A stretch of DNA of 64,000 nucleotides from Planomonospora sp. ID82291 (GTDB taxonomy: Bacteria; Actinomycetota; Actinomycetes; Streptosporangiales; Streptosporangiaceae): NCBI RefSeq assembly GCF_015711645.1, contig NZ_JABTEX010000005.1, positions 248,001-312,000 of the forward strand. Direction: 5' to 3'. This document shows positions 32,287 to 40,990 of this stretch, piece by piece; the first letter of the stretch is position 1, and each line of letters opens with the position of its first letter. The position numbers were made by a program, and so were the translations under genes. Under the pieces are notes generated by a model, which saw only the letters and a list, made by a program, of their open reading frames with translations, was not told the DNA's origin and did not search any database.

Positions 32287-35200
32287 TCAGCCGTCGAGCA
32301 GCCTCAGCGCCTCCTCGTCGGTCATGCCCTCCAGTTCCTCGATCAGCAGTTCCTCCACCGCGGCGGCCAGCTCGGCGATCGTGGCACGGGTGAAGACCGT
32401 GCGGACGGCGACCTCCAGGCCGGTCGCGCGGCGGATGCGCGCGGCCACCCGCGTGGCCAGCAGGGAGTGGCCGCCCAGCGCGAAGAAGTCGTCGAACACG
32501 CCGAGACCGGTGACACCGAGCAGTTCCTCCCAGATCCCGGCCACCAGCCGCTCCGCGTCGGTGCGGGGCGCGATCCGCCCGGCGGCCGGGACGAGGTCCG
32601 GTTCGGGCAGGGCCGCCCGGTCGACCTTGCCGCTCGACGTCAGGGGCAGCGCCTCCAGCCGCACCCAGGCGGCCGGGACGAGCTGCCGGGGCAGCGCGCG
32701 TTCCAGCCGGGCGCGCAGCTCGGCCGGATCGGCCGCGCCGGTGAAGTAGGCGATCAGCTCCCCGTTCCGGACGGTGACGAACGCCTGTCCCACCTCCGGA
32801 TGGTCGAGCAGCCTGCTCTCGACCTCTCCGGGTTCGATCCGGAAGCCCCGCACCTTGAGCTGGCCGTCCAGCCGCCCCAGGAACTCCAGCCGTCCGTCGA
32901 GACGGCGGCGGGCCCGGTCGCCGGTCCGGTAGCGGCGCGCGCCCGGCGGGCCGTACGGATCGGGCACGAACGCCGCCGCGGTCGGCGACGGCCTGCCGAG
33001 GTAGCCGCGCGCCACCCCCGCCCCGCCGATGACGAGCTCGCCCGCCGCGCCCGCCGGGAGCGGCAGGCCCCGTCCGTCCAGCACGTGGACCGAGGTCTCG
33101 CCGATCGGCCGCCCGATCGGCGGGCGGCCCGAGGCCGCGTCGGCGCCCAGGTCGGTCGCGGTGGCGATCACCGCGGCCTCGGTCGGCCCGTAGGTGTTGA
33201 CCAGCCGGACCCGGTCGGCGAACCGGGTCCGCCAGCGTTCGACCGCCGCCGCGGCGACCTGCTCCCCGCCCAGGATCACCAGGCGCAGCCCGGGCGGCCA
33301 GGCCACCGCCTCCTGCTCCTCCACCAGCGCGTGCCAGTAGGCGGTCGGCAGGTCCAGCACGGTGACCCGCCGGCCCGCGGGGGTGGCGAGCACCTCGGGC
33401 AGGCTCGTCGCCCCGTCGGGGAGCAGCACCAGCGCGGCGCCCGCCGCCAGCGTCGGGAAGACCTCCTCAACGTGCGCGTCGAAGCCGAGCGAGGCGAACT
33501 GGACCACGTGGTCGCCGGGGGCCAGGCCGTAGGCGGAACGCATCCACCGCACCCGCGCGGTGACGGCCCGGTGCTCCACCACCACGCCCTTGGGGCGCCC
33601 GGTGGAGCCCGACGTGGTGATCACGTAGGCGGCGTCCGCCGGCCGGACCCCCACGGGCCCCGCGCCCGCGCCCGCCGCGGATCCCGCCTCCGCCCCCGCG
33701 CCCGCCGCGGATCCCGGTCCCGCGCCCGCGCCCGCCGCGGATCCCGCCTCCGTCCCCGCGTTCGCCGCGGGTCCCGCGTTCGGCGCCGTACGGCTCCGGC
33801 CGTCCTCCGGTCCGCAGGGGTCGATCGCGAGATGTCCGGGAGGGAGGCTCCGCCGGGTGACCACGTGGACGATCGAGGCGTCCGCCAGGGTGAAGGCGAG
33901 CCGTTCGTCGGGATCGTCCGGATCGAGCGGCAGATAGGCGGCGCCGGCCCGCCACACGGCGAGCAGCGCGACGATCGCCTCGACGGAGCGCGGCAGGCAG
34001 ACGCCGACGATGTCGCCGGGGCGCACCCCGCTCCGGCCGAGCGCACCGGCCAGCGCGTCCACGCGGGCCAGCAGGTCCCCGTAGGCGACCTCCGTCCCGC
34101 CGCAGACCACGGCCGGGGCGCCGGGCGACCGCCGGGCGACCTCGGCGATCATCTCCGGCACCGACGCCTCCGGCGCGGCGGCCTCCGCCGTCCCCGCGTC
34201 CGCGGCGTCCGGCGCGCCCGCGGGGACGGCGCCCGCGCCGTCCGGCGCGTCCGTGCGCGCGGTGTCCGGCGGGGACGCGGGCCCGGCCAGGGCGCGGATC
34301 TCCGCCTCGTCCTCGTCGGTCCAGATCCGCAGCTCCGAGATCGCGGTGTCCGGCCCGGCCGCGACGGACTCCAGCAGCCGGGCGAACCGCTCGGCCAGGC
34401 GGCGCCCCGCCTCCGCGTCGAACAGCCCCGTGTCGTGGCAGAGCGCGATGCCCAGTCCGTCGGCGTCCGACCAGACCTCGACCAGCAGGTCGACCTTGGC
34501 CTGCCGGAACCCGGCGTCGAGCCCGGTCACCTCCAGGTCCCCGAACGGCCGCCGGGGCCCGCCGTCCTGGGTGTGCAGGATCAGCATCGACGGCAGCAGC
34601 GACTCCGCCCGCCCGCCGAGCCGTTCGAACGGCACCGCCGAGGCCGCCATCGCGCCCAGGACCTCGCCCCGCGTCCGCGCGACCAGCCCGGTGAAGGACG
34701 GGTCACCGCTCAGGTCGCCCCGCAGGACCACCGTCTGGGAGACGTACCCGACCATCGCCTCCAACTCGACCCGGTCCCGGCCCGAGAAGACGCTGCCGAC
34801 CAGGAGGTCGGTCCGGCCCGTGTGCCGGAAGAGCAGCACCTGGTAGGCCGCCATGAGCACGGTGAACAGGGTGGTGCGCCGCTCCGCGGCCAGCCGCTCC
34901 AGCCGCCGGGCCGTCGCCGGCGGCAGGCGCACCCCGTGGAAGGCCCCCTCCCCGCTCGCCGCGCCCTCGCGGAAGGGCAGCTCCGGCGGCGGCGGGTCGG
35001 CCAGCCTCTCCTGCCAGTACGGCACCGCGCGCCCGGCCCGGCTCCGCTGCCACAGGGCGTGGTGGACGGCCTGGACGGGCAGCGGGGCGAGCTCCGCCGG
35101 GACGCCGGCGACGCGGGCCGTGTAGCACGCGGCCAGGTCGTCCAGGATCACGTTGAGCGACCACCCGTCGGCGAGGATGTGGTGCATCGTGACGCAGAGC

Positions 35201-35568
35201 ACGTGCTCGTCGTCGCCGCTGCGGATCACCGCGATCCGCAGCGGCGGTCCCTGCGCCAGGTCGAACGGGGCGTTGACCCGTTCGGCGGTGATCCGCCCGG
35301 CCTCCTCACGGTCCCGCGCGACCGGCCAGTCGACGGCGGCGGGCGCCGGGGGCCCGACCACGGCCCAGGGCACCCCCTCCTCCTCGGTGAAGCGGGTGCG
35401 CAGGCTCTCGTGGCGGGCCAGGACGTCGTCGAACGCCCCGGTGAGCGCGGCCCGGTCGAGCGGGCCGCGCAGCGTGCGCACGAGGTAGAGGTTGTAGGCG
35501 GCGTCCGCCGGATCGAGGCGCTGCAGGAACCAGAGCCGCTCCTGGGCCGGGGACAGGGGCGCCCTCAT
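32287..35568 (-). CDS. NRPS module C-A-CP (probable basic amino acid)
   Basis: This frame encodes 1,093 residues; the start is the ATG overlapping the previous stop (ATGA), at MRAPLSPAQERLWFL. Condensation domain about 1-430 with MHHILADGWS intact; adenylation domain about 490-980 with ITTSGSTGRPKG, NTYGPTEAA, RTGDRARR and the C-terminal SSGKVDR lysine; carrier domain with LGGHSLLATR (Ser about 1035). Reading the specificity pocket by eye gives DAEDIGTVIK; the acidic E and D resemble lysine-type codes, so a basic residue is likely. Between A2 and A3 it carries a 30-bp x4 in-frame repeat. No thioesterase follows although this is the last module. Confidence 0.92.
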   Translation of the reverse strand: MRAPLSPAQERLWFLQRLDPADAAYNLYLVRTLRGPLDRAALTGAFDDVLARHESLRTRFTEEEGVPWAVVGPPAPAAVDWPVARDREEAGRITAERVNAPFDLAQGPPLRIAVIRSGDDEHVLCVTMHHILADGWSLNVILDDLAACYTARVAGVPAELAPLPVQAVHHALWQRSRAGRAVPYWQERLADPPPPELPFREGAASGEGAFHGVRLPPATARRLERLAAERRTTLFTVLMAAYQVLLFRHTGRTDLLVGSVFSGRDRVELEAMVGYVSQTVVLRGDLSGDPSFTGLVARTRGEVLGAMAASAVPFERLGGRAESLLPSMLILHTQDGGPRRPFGDLEVTGLDAGFRQAKVDLLVEVWSDADGLGIALCHDTGLFDAEAGRRLAERFARLLESVAAGPDTAISELRIWTDEDEAEIRALAGPASPPDTARTDAPDGAGAVPAGAPDAADAGTAEAAAPEASVPEMIAEVARRSPGAPAVVCGGTEVAYGDLLARVDALAGALGRSGVRPGDIVGVCLPRSVEAIVALLAVWRAGAAYLPLDPDDPDERLAFTLADASIVHVVTRRSLPPGHLAIDPCGPEDGRSRTAPNAGPAANAGTEAGSAAGAGAGPGSAAGAGAEAGSAAGAGAGPVGVRPADAAYVITTSGSTGRPKGVVVEHRAVTARVRWMRSAYGLAPGDHVVQFASLGFDAHVEEVFPTLAAGAALVLLPDGATSLPEVLATPAGRRVTVLDLPTAYWHALVEEQEAVAWPPGLRLVILGGEQVAAAAVERWRTRFADRVRLVNTYGPTEAAVIATATDLGADAASGRPPIGRPIGETSVHVLDGRGLPLPAGAAGELVIGGAGVARGYLGRPSPTAAAFVPDPYGPPGARRYRTGDRARRRLDGRLEFLGRLDGQLKVRGFRIEPGEVESRLLDHPEVGQAFVTVRNGELIAYFTGAADPAELRARLERALPRQLVPAAWVRLEALPLTSSGKVDRAALPEPDLVPAAGRIAPRTDAERLVAGIWEELLGVTGLGVFDDFFALGGHSLLATRVAARIRRATGLEVAVRTVFTRATIAELAAAVEELLIEELEGMTDEEALRLLDG
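33661..33780. repeat. 30-bp tandem repeat, four copies, inside the adenylation domain
   Basis: Four consecutive 30-bp units (CGCGCCCGCGCCCGCCGCGG ATCCCGCCTC type) are in frame and encode repeated AGSAAGAGA-like peptide. The insert lies in a surface loop before the ATP-binding A3 motif and should be flexible. Copies 1 and 3 are nearly identical, which suggests recent slippage. Confidence 0.8.
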
Positions 35569-37550
35569 GCGCCCGGCGCCAGTTCGTCGAAGAGGGCGGC
35601 CAGCTCCTCGGCGCTGAGCCCGTCGAGCTGATCGCGCAGCGCCGCCATGTCCATCAGGTCCGGCCCGTCGTCCGCCCCGTCGCCCGCGCGGTCGATCTCC
35701 CGGGCGAGCCCGGCCACCGTGGGGTTCTCGAACAGCGCCACGATCGGCACCACCGTCCCGAACAGCGTCTGCACCCTGGCGATGATCTGGGCCGCCGTGA
35801 GCGAGTGCCCGCCGAGCTCGAAGAAGTCGTCGTCGACCCCGACCGGTTCGGCCAGGCCGAGGACGTCGGCCCACATGGCGGCCAGCTCCTTCTCCTCCGC
35901 GCCGGCCGGGGCCCGGTAGGGCGTCCCACCGGGCCGCGCCCAGTCGGGGTGCGGCAGCGCCGCGCGGTCCAGCTTGCCGTTGGGGGTGAGCGGCAGCCGG
36001 TCGAGGACCACCAGGTGGGCGGGGACCATGTACGCCGGCAGGCCCGCCCGCAACCGGGCGCGCAGTCCCGGCCAGAGCCCGTCCGGGACGCCGGCCTCCA
36101 CCGGTGCGCCCGCGGCGCCGCGGTGCCCGGAGCCGTCCGGGGCGCCCGGGGTCCCGACGGTCCCGATGATCCCGGCGTCACCGGCGTCACCGGCGTCGCC
36201 GGCCGGGACGACGTAGGCGACCAGCCGGGGCGACCCGTCCGGGCCCTCGCGCACGGCGACGGCGGCCTGCCGTACCTCCGCGGCGGCCCGCAGGGCGGTC
36301 TCGATCTCGCCGAGCTCGATCCGGAAGCCGCGGATCTTGACCTGCTGGTCGGCCCGGCCCAGGTACTCCAGGCGTCCCGCGGCGCCGATCCTGGCCAGGT
36401 CGCCGGTGGCGTACATGCGCGCGCCCGGCCGGCCGGAGAAGGGGTCGGGCAGGAAGCGGGCCGCGGTCAGGGCGGGCAGGCCGTGGTAGCCGCGCGCCAC
36501 CCCGGCGCCGCCGATGTGCAGCTCCCCCACCTGTCCCTCCGCCACCGGGTCCCCCGCGGCGTCCAGCAGGTACAGGGCGGTCTCGGCGATCGGCCCGCCC
36601 AGGTCCACCGGGGCCGGCGCGGGCGGGACGGGCCCGGCGGTGGACCACACGGTCGTCTCCGTCGGCCCGTACACGTTCCACAGGCGGGCGCCGTCGGAGC
36701 CGAGCGCGTCGGCGAGGTCGCGCGGGAGCGCCTCGCCCCCGCACAGCCGCGTCCGGACCGTCGGCGGCACCCCGCCGGCCTCCAGCAGGATGCGCCAGGT
36801 CGCCGGGGTGGCCTGCATGGCCGTGATCCGCTCCTCGGCCGCCAGCGCGCGCAGCGCCGGGCCGTCGGCCACCCGGTCGGCGGGGGCCACCACGAGCCGG
36901 GCGCCGCAGGCCAGCGGGAGCAGCAGTTCCAGCACCGAGATGTCGAACGACAGCGTGGTGACGGCCAGCCAGCGGTCGGCGGGGGTGAGCTCCAGCAGGG
37001 AGGCGAAGGACCCGATCAGGTTGGCCACCGCGCGGTGCGGGACCGCCACGCCCTTGGGCCGCCCGGTCGAGCCCGAGGTGTAGATCAGGTAGGCCAGGTC
37101 GCCCCGCGGGCCGTCCGGGGCGGGCGGGCCGTCCGGGGCGGGGCGCGCGCCGGGGACCGAGCCGTCCGGGGCGAGCACCAGCGTGCGGGGCGTCCCGGAC
37201 GGCAGCCGCGCCGCCACCCCGTCCTGGGTCAGCACCAGGCCGGCCCCCGCGTCCTCGCGCATCAACCGGAGCCGGTCGGCGGGGAAGTCGGGGTCGAGCG
37301 GGACGTACGCGCCGCCCGCGGCCCAGACGGCCAGCACCGCGACCACCATCCCCACGGTGCGCTCCGTGCAGATCCCCACCGGGACCTCCGGCCCCACGCC
37401 CCGCTCGCGCAGGACCGCCGCCAGGGCGTCGACCCGCTCGTGCAGTTCGCGGTGGGTCAGCTCGCCCCCGGGCCCGCTCACCGCCACCGCGTCGGGGGTC
37501 AGGTCCCGCCGGCGCCGTAGCGGCTCCAGCGTCGTCAGCGTCGTCAGCAC
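35565..37550 (-). CDS. NRPS A-CP (predicted glycine)
   Basis: This frame encodes 661 residues from a GTG about eight bases after AAGGGAGA. Adenylation domain about 15-525 with YLIYTSGSTGRPKG, SFDISVLE, NVYGPTETT, YATGDLAR and TPNGKLDR; carrier domain with LGGHSLTAAQ (Ser about 583). The specificity pocket read by eye is DILQLGVVWK, two conservative changes from the common glycine code DILQLGLIWK. After the carrier, about 50 residues (MDMAALRDQLDGLSAEELAALF) form helices that could dock with the next protein. It lacks its own condensation domain, which is supplied by the separate C protein upstream. Confidence 0.92.
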   Translation of the reverse strand: MLTTLTTLEPLRRRRDLTPDAVAVSGPGGELTHRELHERVDALAAVLRERGVGPEVPVGICTERTVGMVVAVLAVWAAGGAYVPLDPDFPADRLRLMREDAGAGLVLTQDGVAARLPSGTPRTLVLAPDGSVPGARPAPDGPPAPDGPRGDLAYLIYTSGSTGRPKGVAVPHRAVANLIGSFASLLELTPADRWLAVTTLSFDISVLELLLPLACGARLVVAPADRVADGPALRALAAEERITAMQATPATWRILLEAGGVPPTVRTRLCGGEALPRDLADALGSDGARLWNVYGPTETTVWSTAGPVPPAPAPVDLGGPIAETALYLLDAAGDPVAEGQVGELHIGGAGVARGYHGLPALTAARFLPDPFSGRPGARMYATGDLARIGAAGRLEYLGRADQQVKIRGFRIELGEIETALRAAAEVRQAAVAVREGPDGSPRLVAYVVPAGDAGDAGDAGIIGTVGTPGAPDGSGHRGAAGAPVEAGVPDGLWPGLRARLRAGLPAYMVPAHLVVLDRLPLTPNGKLDRAALPHPDWARPGGTPYRAPAGAEEKELAAMWADVLGLAEPVGVDDDFFELGGHSLTAAQIIARVQTLFGTVVPIVALFENPTVAGLAREIDRAGDGADDGPDLMDMAALRDQLDGLSAEELAALFDELAPGA

Positions 37551-37610
37551 CGTTCGTCTCCCTTCCGTCGCGGATCCGCGGCCGGACCCCCGATCCCTGC
37601 CCGGTCCACC

Positions 37611-39188
37611 TCAGCCGCCCGCCAGCTCCGACAGCCGGAGGCCGGGGTCGTCCCCGGCGCGCTCCAGCAGGCCGGTGAAGACGCGGGCGAACCGCCGCGC
37701 GGTCTCCGCCGTGAACAGGTCGCCGCCGTAGTCGAGGACCCCGCCCAGTCCTCCGCCCTCCCGCCAGGCGTCCACCGAGATCTCCGCCTTGGTACGGCCC
37801 GCGGCCGGGACCGGGTAGACCTCGACCTCCAGGTCCCCCATCGACGTGCGCAGCAGGTCGTCCTTGGGCAGGTTGTGCAGGTTGAACATGGCCTGCAGCA
37901 GCGGCGGGCGGCTCAGGTCGCGGGGCAGGCGCAGCGCCCCGAGGATCTGCTCGAAGGGCGTGTCGGCGTGCTGGAGCCCGCGCAGCACGGTGACGCGGGT
38001 GCGCCTGAGCAGTTCCCGGAAGGTGGGGTCGCCGGTCAGGTCGGCGCGGAGCACCAGGGTCGTGGAGAAGTACCCGATCAGCGGGGCCAGCTCGGTCCGG
38101 CCGCGGCCGGCGACCGGCACCCCGACGCACAGGTCGTCCTGGCCGGCCAGCAGCCCGAGTGCGGCCTGGTAGGCGGCGACCAGGGCCATGAACAGCGTGC
38201 ACCGCCCCCGGCGGGCGGCCTCCTCCAGCCGGGCGACCGTCCCGGCGGGCACCCGCAGGGGCTCCTGCCCGCCCCGCCCCGTCCACCGGGCCGGGCGGGG
38301 CAGGTCGGCGGGGAGGTCCAGCACGGGCACCCCGGTCAGGGTGCGGGTCCAGTACTCCAACTGGGCCGTGCGGTCGCGCCGCCGGTCCTCGGCGGCGAAG
38401 TCGGCGTACTGCATCGGCAGCTCCGCCAGCACGGGTTCGCGCCCCTCGCGCCGGGCCGCGTAGCACTCGGCCAGCTCCCGCATGAGGACGTCCAGCGACC
38501 AGCCGTCGACCGCGATGTGGTGCAGGACCAGGCAGAGCAGACGGGTCCCGTCGTCCAGTCGCAGCAGCGCCGCCCGCAGCGGCGGGTCCGCCGCCAGGTC
38601 GAACGGCCGGTTGACGAACTCCACCACGGCCGGCGCCGGATCCCCGGCGACCTCGGTCAGCTCCAGCGGGACCGGCCCGGCCGGCATGACGATCTGCACG
38701 GGCCGGTCGCCGGCCAGCCGGAAGCGGGTCCGCAGCACGTGGTGCCGCTCGGCGACGCGGGCCAGGGCGCCGGCCAGGGCGCCGACGTCGACCGGGCCGC
38801 GCAGCCGTACGCACCAGGGGGTGTTGTAGACGGTGTCGGACGGGTCGAAGCGGTTGAGGAACCAGAACCGTTCCTGGCCGAAGGAGAGCGGCCGGGGCCG
38901 GCCCGTCTCCGCCTCCCGCGCGCTCCCCGCGCCTCCGTCGGCCGGGGTCCGGGCCGCGCCGCCGGCGCCCTCTCCCTCCGGCTCCTCCCGGCCGGAGGCC
39001 GCCGTACCGGAGGCCGTCGCACCGGAGGCCGTCGCACCGGAGGCCGTCGCACCGGAGGCCGCCGTACCGGAGGCCGTCGCACCGGAGGCCGCCCCGCCCA
39101 GCGCGAGCGCGCGCAGGGCCTCGCGGCGCTCGGGCGGGAGCGCCGCCAGCCGGGCGAGCAGCGCCGCGCGCCGGTCTTCGACGGTCAC
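37611..39188 (-). CDS. Stand-alone NRPS condensation domain
   Basis: This frame encodes 525 residues. The N-terminal 30 residues (VEDRRAALLARLAALPPERR) are helical and may be a docking element. Then comes a low-complexity segment of 15-bp in-frame repeats (ATASG units), then a full condensation domain with LSFGQERFWFLNRF, LVLHHIAVDGWS (both His and the Asp present), YFSTTLVLR and HADTPFEQIL. It should join the chain on the preceding carrier to glycine on the A-CP protein. Splitting C from A-CP is unusual in actinobacterial operons. Confidence 0.9.
   Translation of the reverse strand: MTVEDRRAALLARLAALPPERREALRALALGGAASGATASGTAASGATASGATASGATASGTAASGREEPEGEGAGGAARTPADGGAGSAREAETGRPRPLSFGQERFWFLNRFDPSDTVYNTPWCVRLRGPVDVGALAGALARVAERHHVLRTRFRLAGDRPVQIVMPAGPVPLELTEVAGDPAPAVVEFVNRPFDLAADPPLRAALLRLDDGTRLLCLVLHHIAVDGWSLDVLMRELAECYAARREGREPVLAELPMQYADFAAEDRRRDRTAQLEYWTRTLTGVPVLDLPADLPRPARWTGRGGQEPLRVPAGTVARLEEAARRGRCTLFMALVAAYQAALGLLAGQDDLCVGVPVAGRGRTELAPLIGYFSTTLVLRADLTGDPTFRELLRRTRVTVLRGLQHADTPFEQILGALRLPRDLSRPPLLQAMFNLHNLPKDDLLRTSMGDLEVEVYPVPAAGRTKAEISVDAWREGGGLGGVLDYGGDLFTAETARRFARVFTGLLERAGDDPGLRLSELAGG
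38998..39090. repeat. 15-bp tandem repeat, about six copies, in the condensation gene
   Basis: The unit GCCGTCGCACCGGAG (with a GCCGTACCGGAG variant) repeats in frame and encodes Ala/Ser/Gly/Thr linker. It separates the putative docking helix from the catalytic domain, so copy number can change without harming function. Confidence 0.8.
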
Positions 39189-39220
39189 GGCGCGCCCTCC
39201 GGCACGGGACGGGCGATGGG

Positions 39221-39306
39221 GCCGCCACCGGTCACGGGGCGGTCCTCGCGATCGCCACCGGCCGCGGGGCGGTCCTCACGATCGCCACCGGCCGCGGGGC
39301 GGTCCA
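39221..39306. repeat. 30-bp direct repeat between NRPS genes
   Basis: GGTCCTCGCGATCGCCACCG GCCGCGGGGC occurs at 39,241-39,270 and again at 39,271-39,300 with one change, with a partial copy on each side. It fills the 172-base gap between the C-CP stop and the next start. The gap shows no other feature. Confidence 0.75.
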
Positions 39307-39360
39307 CCGGTGTGCGGCCGCGCGGGGCGGGGGCCAGCGGCGCCCGCGCGGCCACGGCCG

Positions 39361-40989
39361 TCACCGGGACCCGGCGATCTCGGCGGCGACGCCGTTCACG
39401 GTGGGGTCGTCGATGAACACCTCGAAGGAGAGCTCGACGCCCATCCGGTCGTGCACGAGGGAGATGATCCGGGTGATCGTCAGTGAGTGCCCGCCGAGGT
39501 CGAACAGGTCGTCGTCCGGCCGGATCTCGTCCACCCCCAGCGCCTCGCGCCAGATCGCGGCGACCTCCTCGACCAGCGCGTCCGGCGCCCCTCCCGCACC
39601 GTTCTCCTCGGGCTCCTCGGGCTCCTCGGCGGGTGCCGGGGCCGCGAGGGGCGGGACGGCGCGCGCCGGGAGCGGCAGCTCCGCGATCGGGGCCTCCGGC
39701 CGGGCGGCGACGCCCCGCAGCAGGGCCCGCAGGTCCTCCGCGACGGCCTCGCACCCGGCGCGGCCGAGGACCGCGGGGTTGAACAGCAGCACGCCCGAGA
39801 GCCCGGAGGGCGCGTCCACGATCTGCAGGTGCAGCGTGTTGCGGACCGCGCCGTTGAACATCACCCAGTCGGTGGAGACGTCGAGCCCGGTGAAGACGGG
39901 GTCGGCGCCCGGCCGCGCCCGGTAGCTCACCGAGACCGGGGTGAGCGCGCTGCGCGGGCCGATCCCGCCCAGCACCCGGGCCGGCGGGACCGCCCGGTGC
40001 CGGTAGACGGCGCGCAGCTCCTCCCGCAGGGAGCGGGCGAACTCGGCGAACGTCCCCTCCGGGACGGATGCCACCGGGAGCTCGTTGACGAAGGGCCCGA
40101 GGTGGTCGCGGGTCTGCTCGGTCCGGGTGGACAGGTCCACCGCCACCGTCACCCGCTCGTTGCCGTAGGCGTGCAGCAGCACGTGGAAGGCGGCCAGCAG
40201 GAGCTCGAAGCGGGTGACGCCCAGCGGCCCGGCCGCCTCGGCCGCCTCCTCGCCGAGGGCCAGCTCCACCGCCTCGCCGGGAGCCGCGCGCAGCGAGGAG
40301 CCGGTGGCCCCGGGGAGGGCGACCTCCCGGTCGTCGTGCCACCGGGACCGCCAGAACTCCGCCGCCGCGTCCAGCCCGGCGTCCACCCGCTCCTGCTCGG
40401 CGCGGGCCGCCTCGCCGTACGAGATCGGCAGCGGGGGCGGCGCCTCACCGTTGTAGGCGGCGGCCAGGTCGCGCAGGAGCACGTCCTTGGACATGCCGTC
40501 GAAGACGGCGTGGTGGGCCACGACCAGCAGCAGGTGGCGCAGCGGCCCCAGCCGGAACAGGGTGAACCGCGAGACCGGGCCGGCGCCCAGGTCCAGAGGG
40601 GTCGCGGCGACCCGGGCGGCGAGCCACTCCGGCGAGCCGGGCGCGCCCGCCGGTTCCGCGGCGTTCCCGGCGCCCGCTGAGGCGGCCGGGGCGGCGGCGG
40701 GACCCGGGGCCTCGCCGGAGAGGTCCTCGAAGAGGATCGGCGGCGGGGCCTCGCCGGGCGCCGCCCACACCTGCCCGTCCCGCTCGGCCAGCACGGAGGC
40801 GAGCACGGGGTGGCGGCGGACCACCGCCGCGCAGGCGTCGAGCATCGTGTCCGCGTCCAGCGGGCCGTCGAAGCGGATCGCCAGCGGCATGCGGTAGACG
40901 GCGCCGCCCGCGCCCGCCCGCTCGGTGACCCACATTCCGTGCTGGGCGGGCGACGCCCGGTGCGACTCGTCCACCAGCGGTACCGACAT
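39361..40989 (-). CDS. NRPS condensation-carrier protein (C-CP)
   Basis: This frame encodes 542 residues, ATG one base after the previous stop. Condensation domain about 1-420 with RASPAQHGMW and VVAHHAVFDGMS (HHxxxDG intact); a Glu/Pro-rich linker; then a carrier domain with DLGGHSLTITR (Ser about 502). No adenylation domain, so its carrier must be loaded in trans, perhaps by the stand-alone ligase two genes upstream or by another A domain. The C1 motif is diverged from typical LCL domains, consistent with an unusual donor such as an acyl group. Confidence 0.9.
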   Translation of the reverse strand: MSVPLVDESHRASPAQHGMWVTERAGAGGAVYRMPLAIRFDGPLDADTMLDACAAVVRRHPVLASVLAERDGQVWAAPGEAPPPILFEDLSGEAPGPAAAPAASAGAGNAAEPAGAPGSPEWLAARVAATPLDLGAGPVSRFTLFRLGPLRHLLLVVAHHAVFDGMSKDVLLRDLAAAYNGEAPPPLPISYGEAARAEQERVDAGLDAAAEFWRSRWHDDREVALPGATGSSLRAAPGEAVELALGEEAAEAAGPLGVTRFELLLAAFHVLLHAYGNERVTVAVDLSTRTEQTRDHLGPFVNELPVASVPEGTFAEFARSLREELRAVYRHRAVPPARVLGGIGPRSALTPVSVSYRARPGADPVFTGLDVSTDWVMFNGAVRNTLHLQIVDAPSGLSGVLLFNPAVLGRAGCEAVAEDLRALLRGVAARPEAPIAELPLPARAVPPLAAPAPAEEPEEPEENGAGGAPDALVEEVAAIWREALGVDEIRPDDDLFDLGGHSLTITRIISLVHDRMGVELSFEVFIDDPTVNGVAAEIAGSR

Positions 40990-40990
40990 C

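Noticed and set aside
39185-40342. 385-codon minus frame overlapping C-CP
   Set aside because: Arg/Gly-rich reading of the C-CP gene in the wrong frame.
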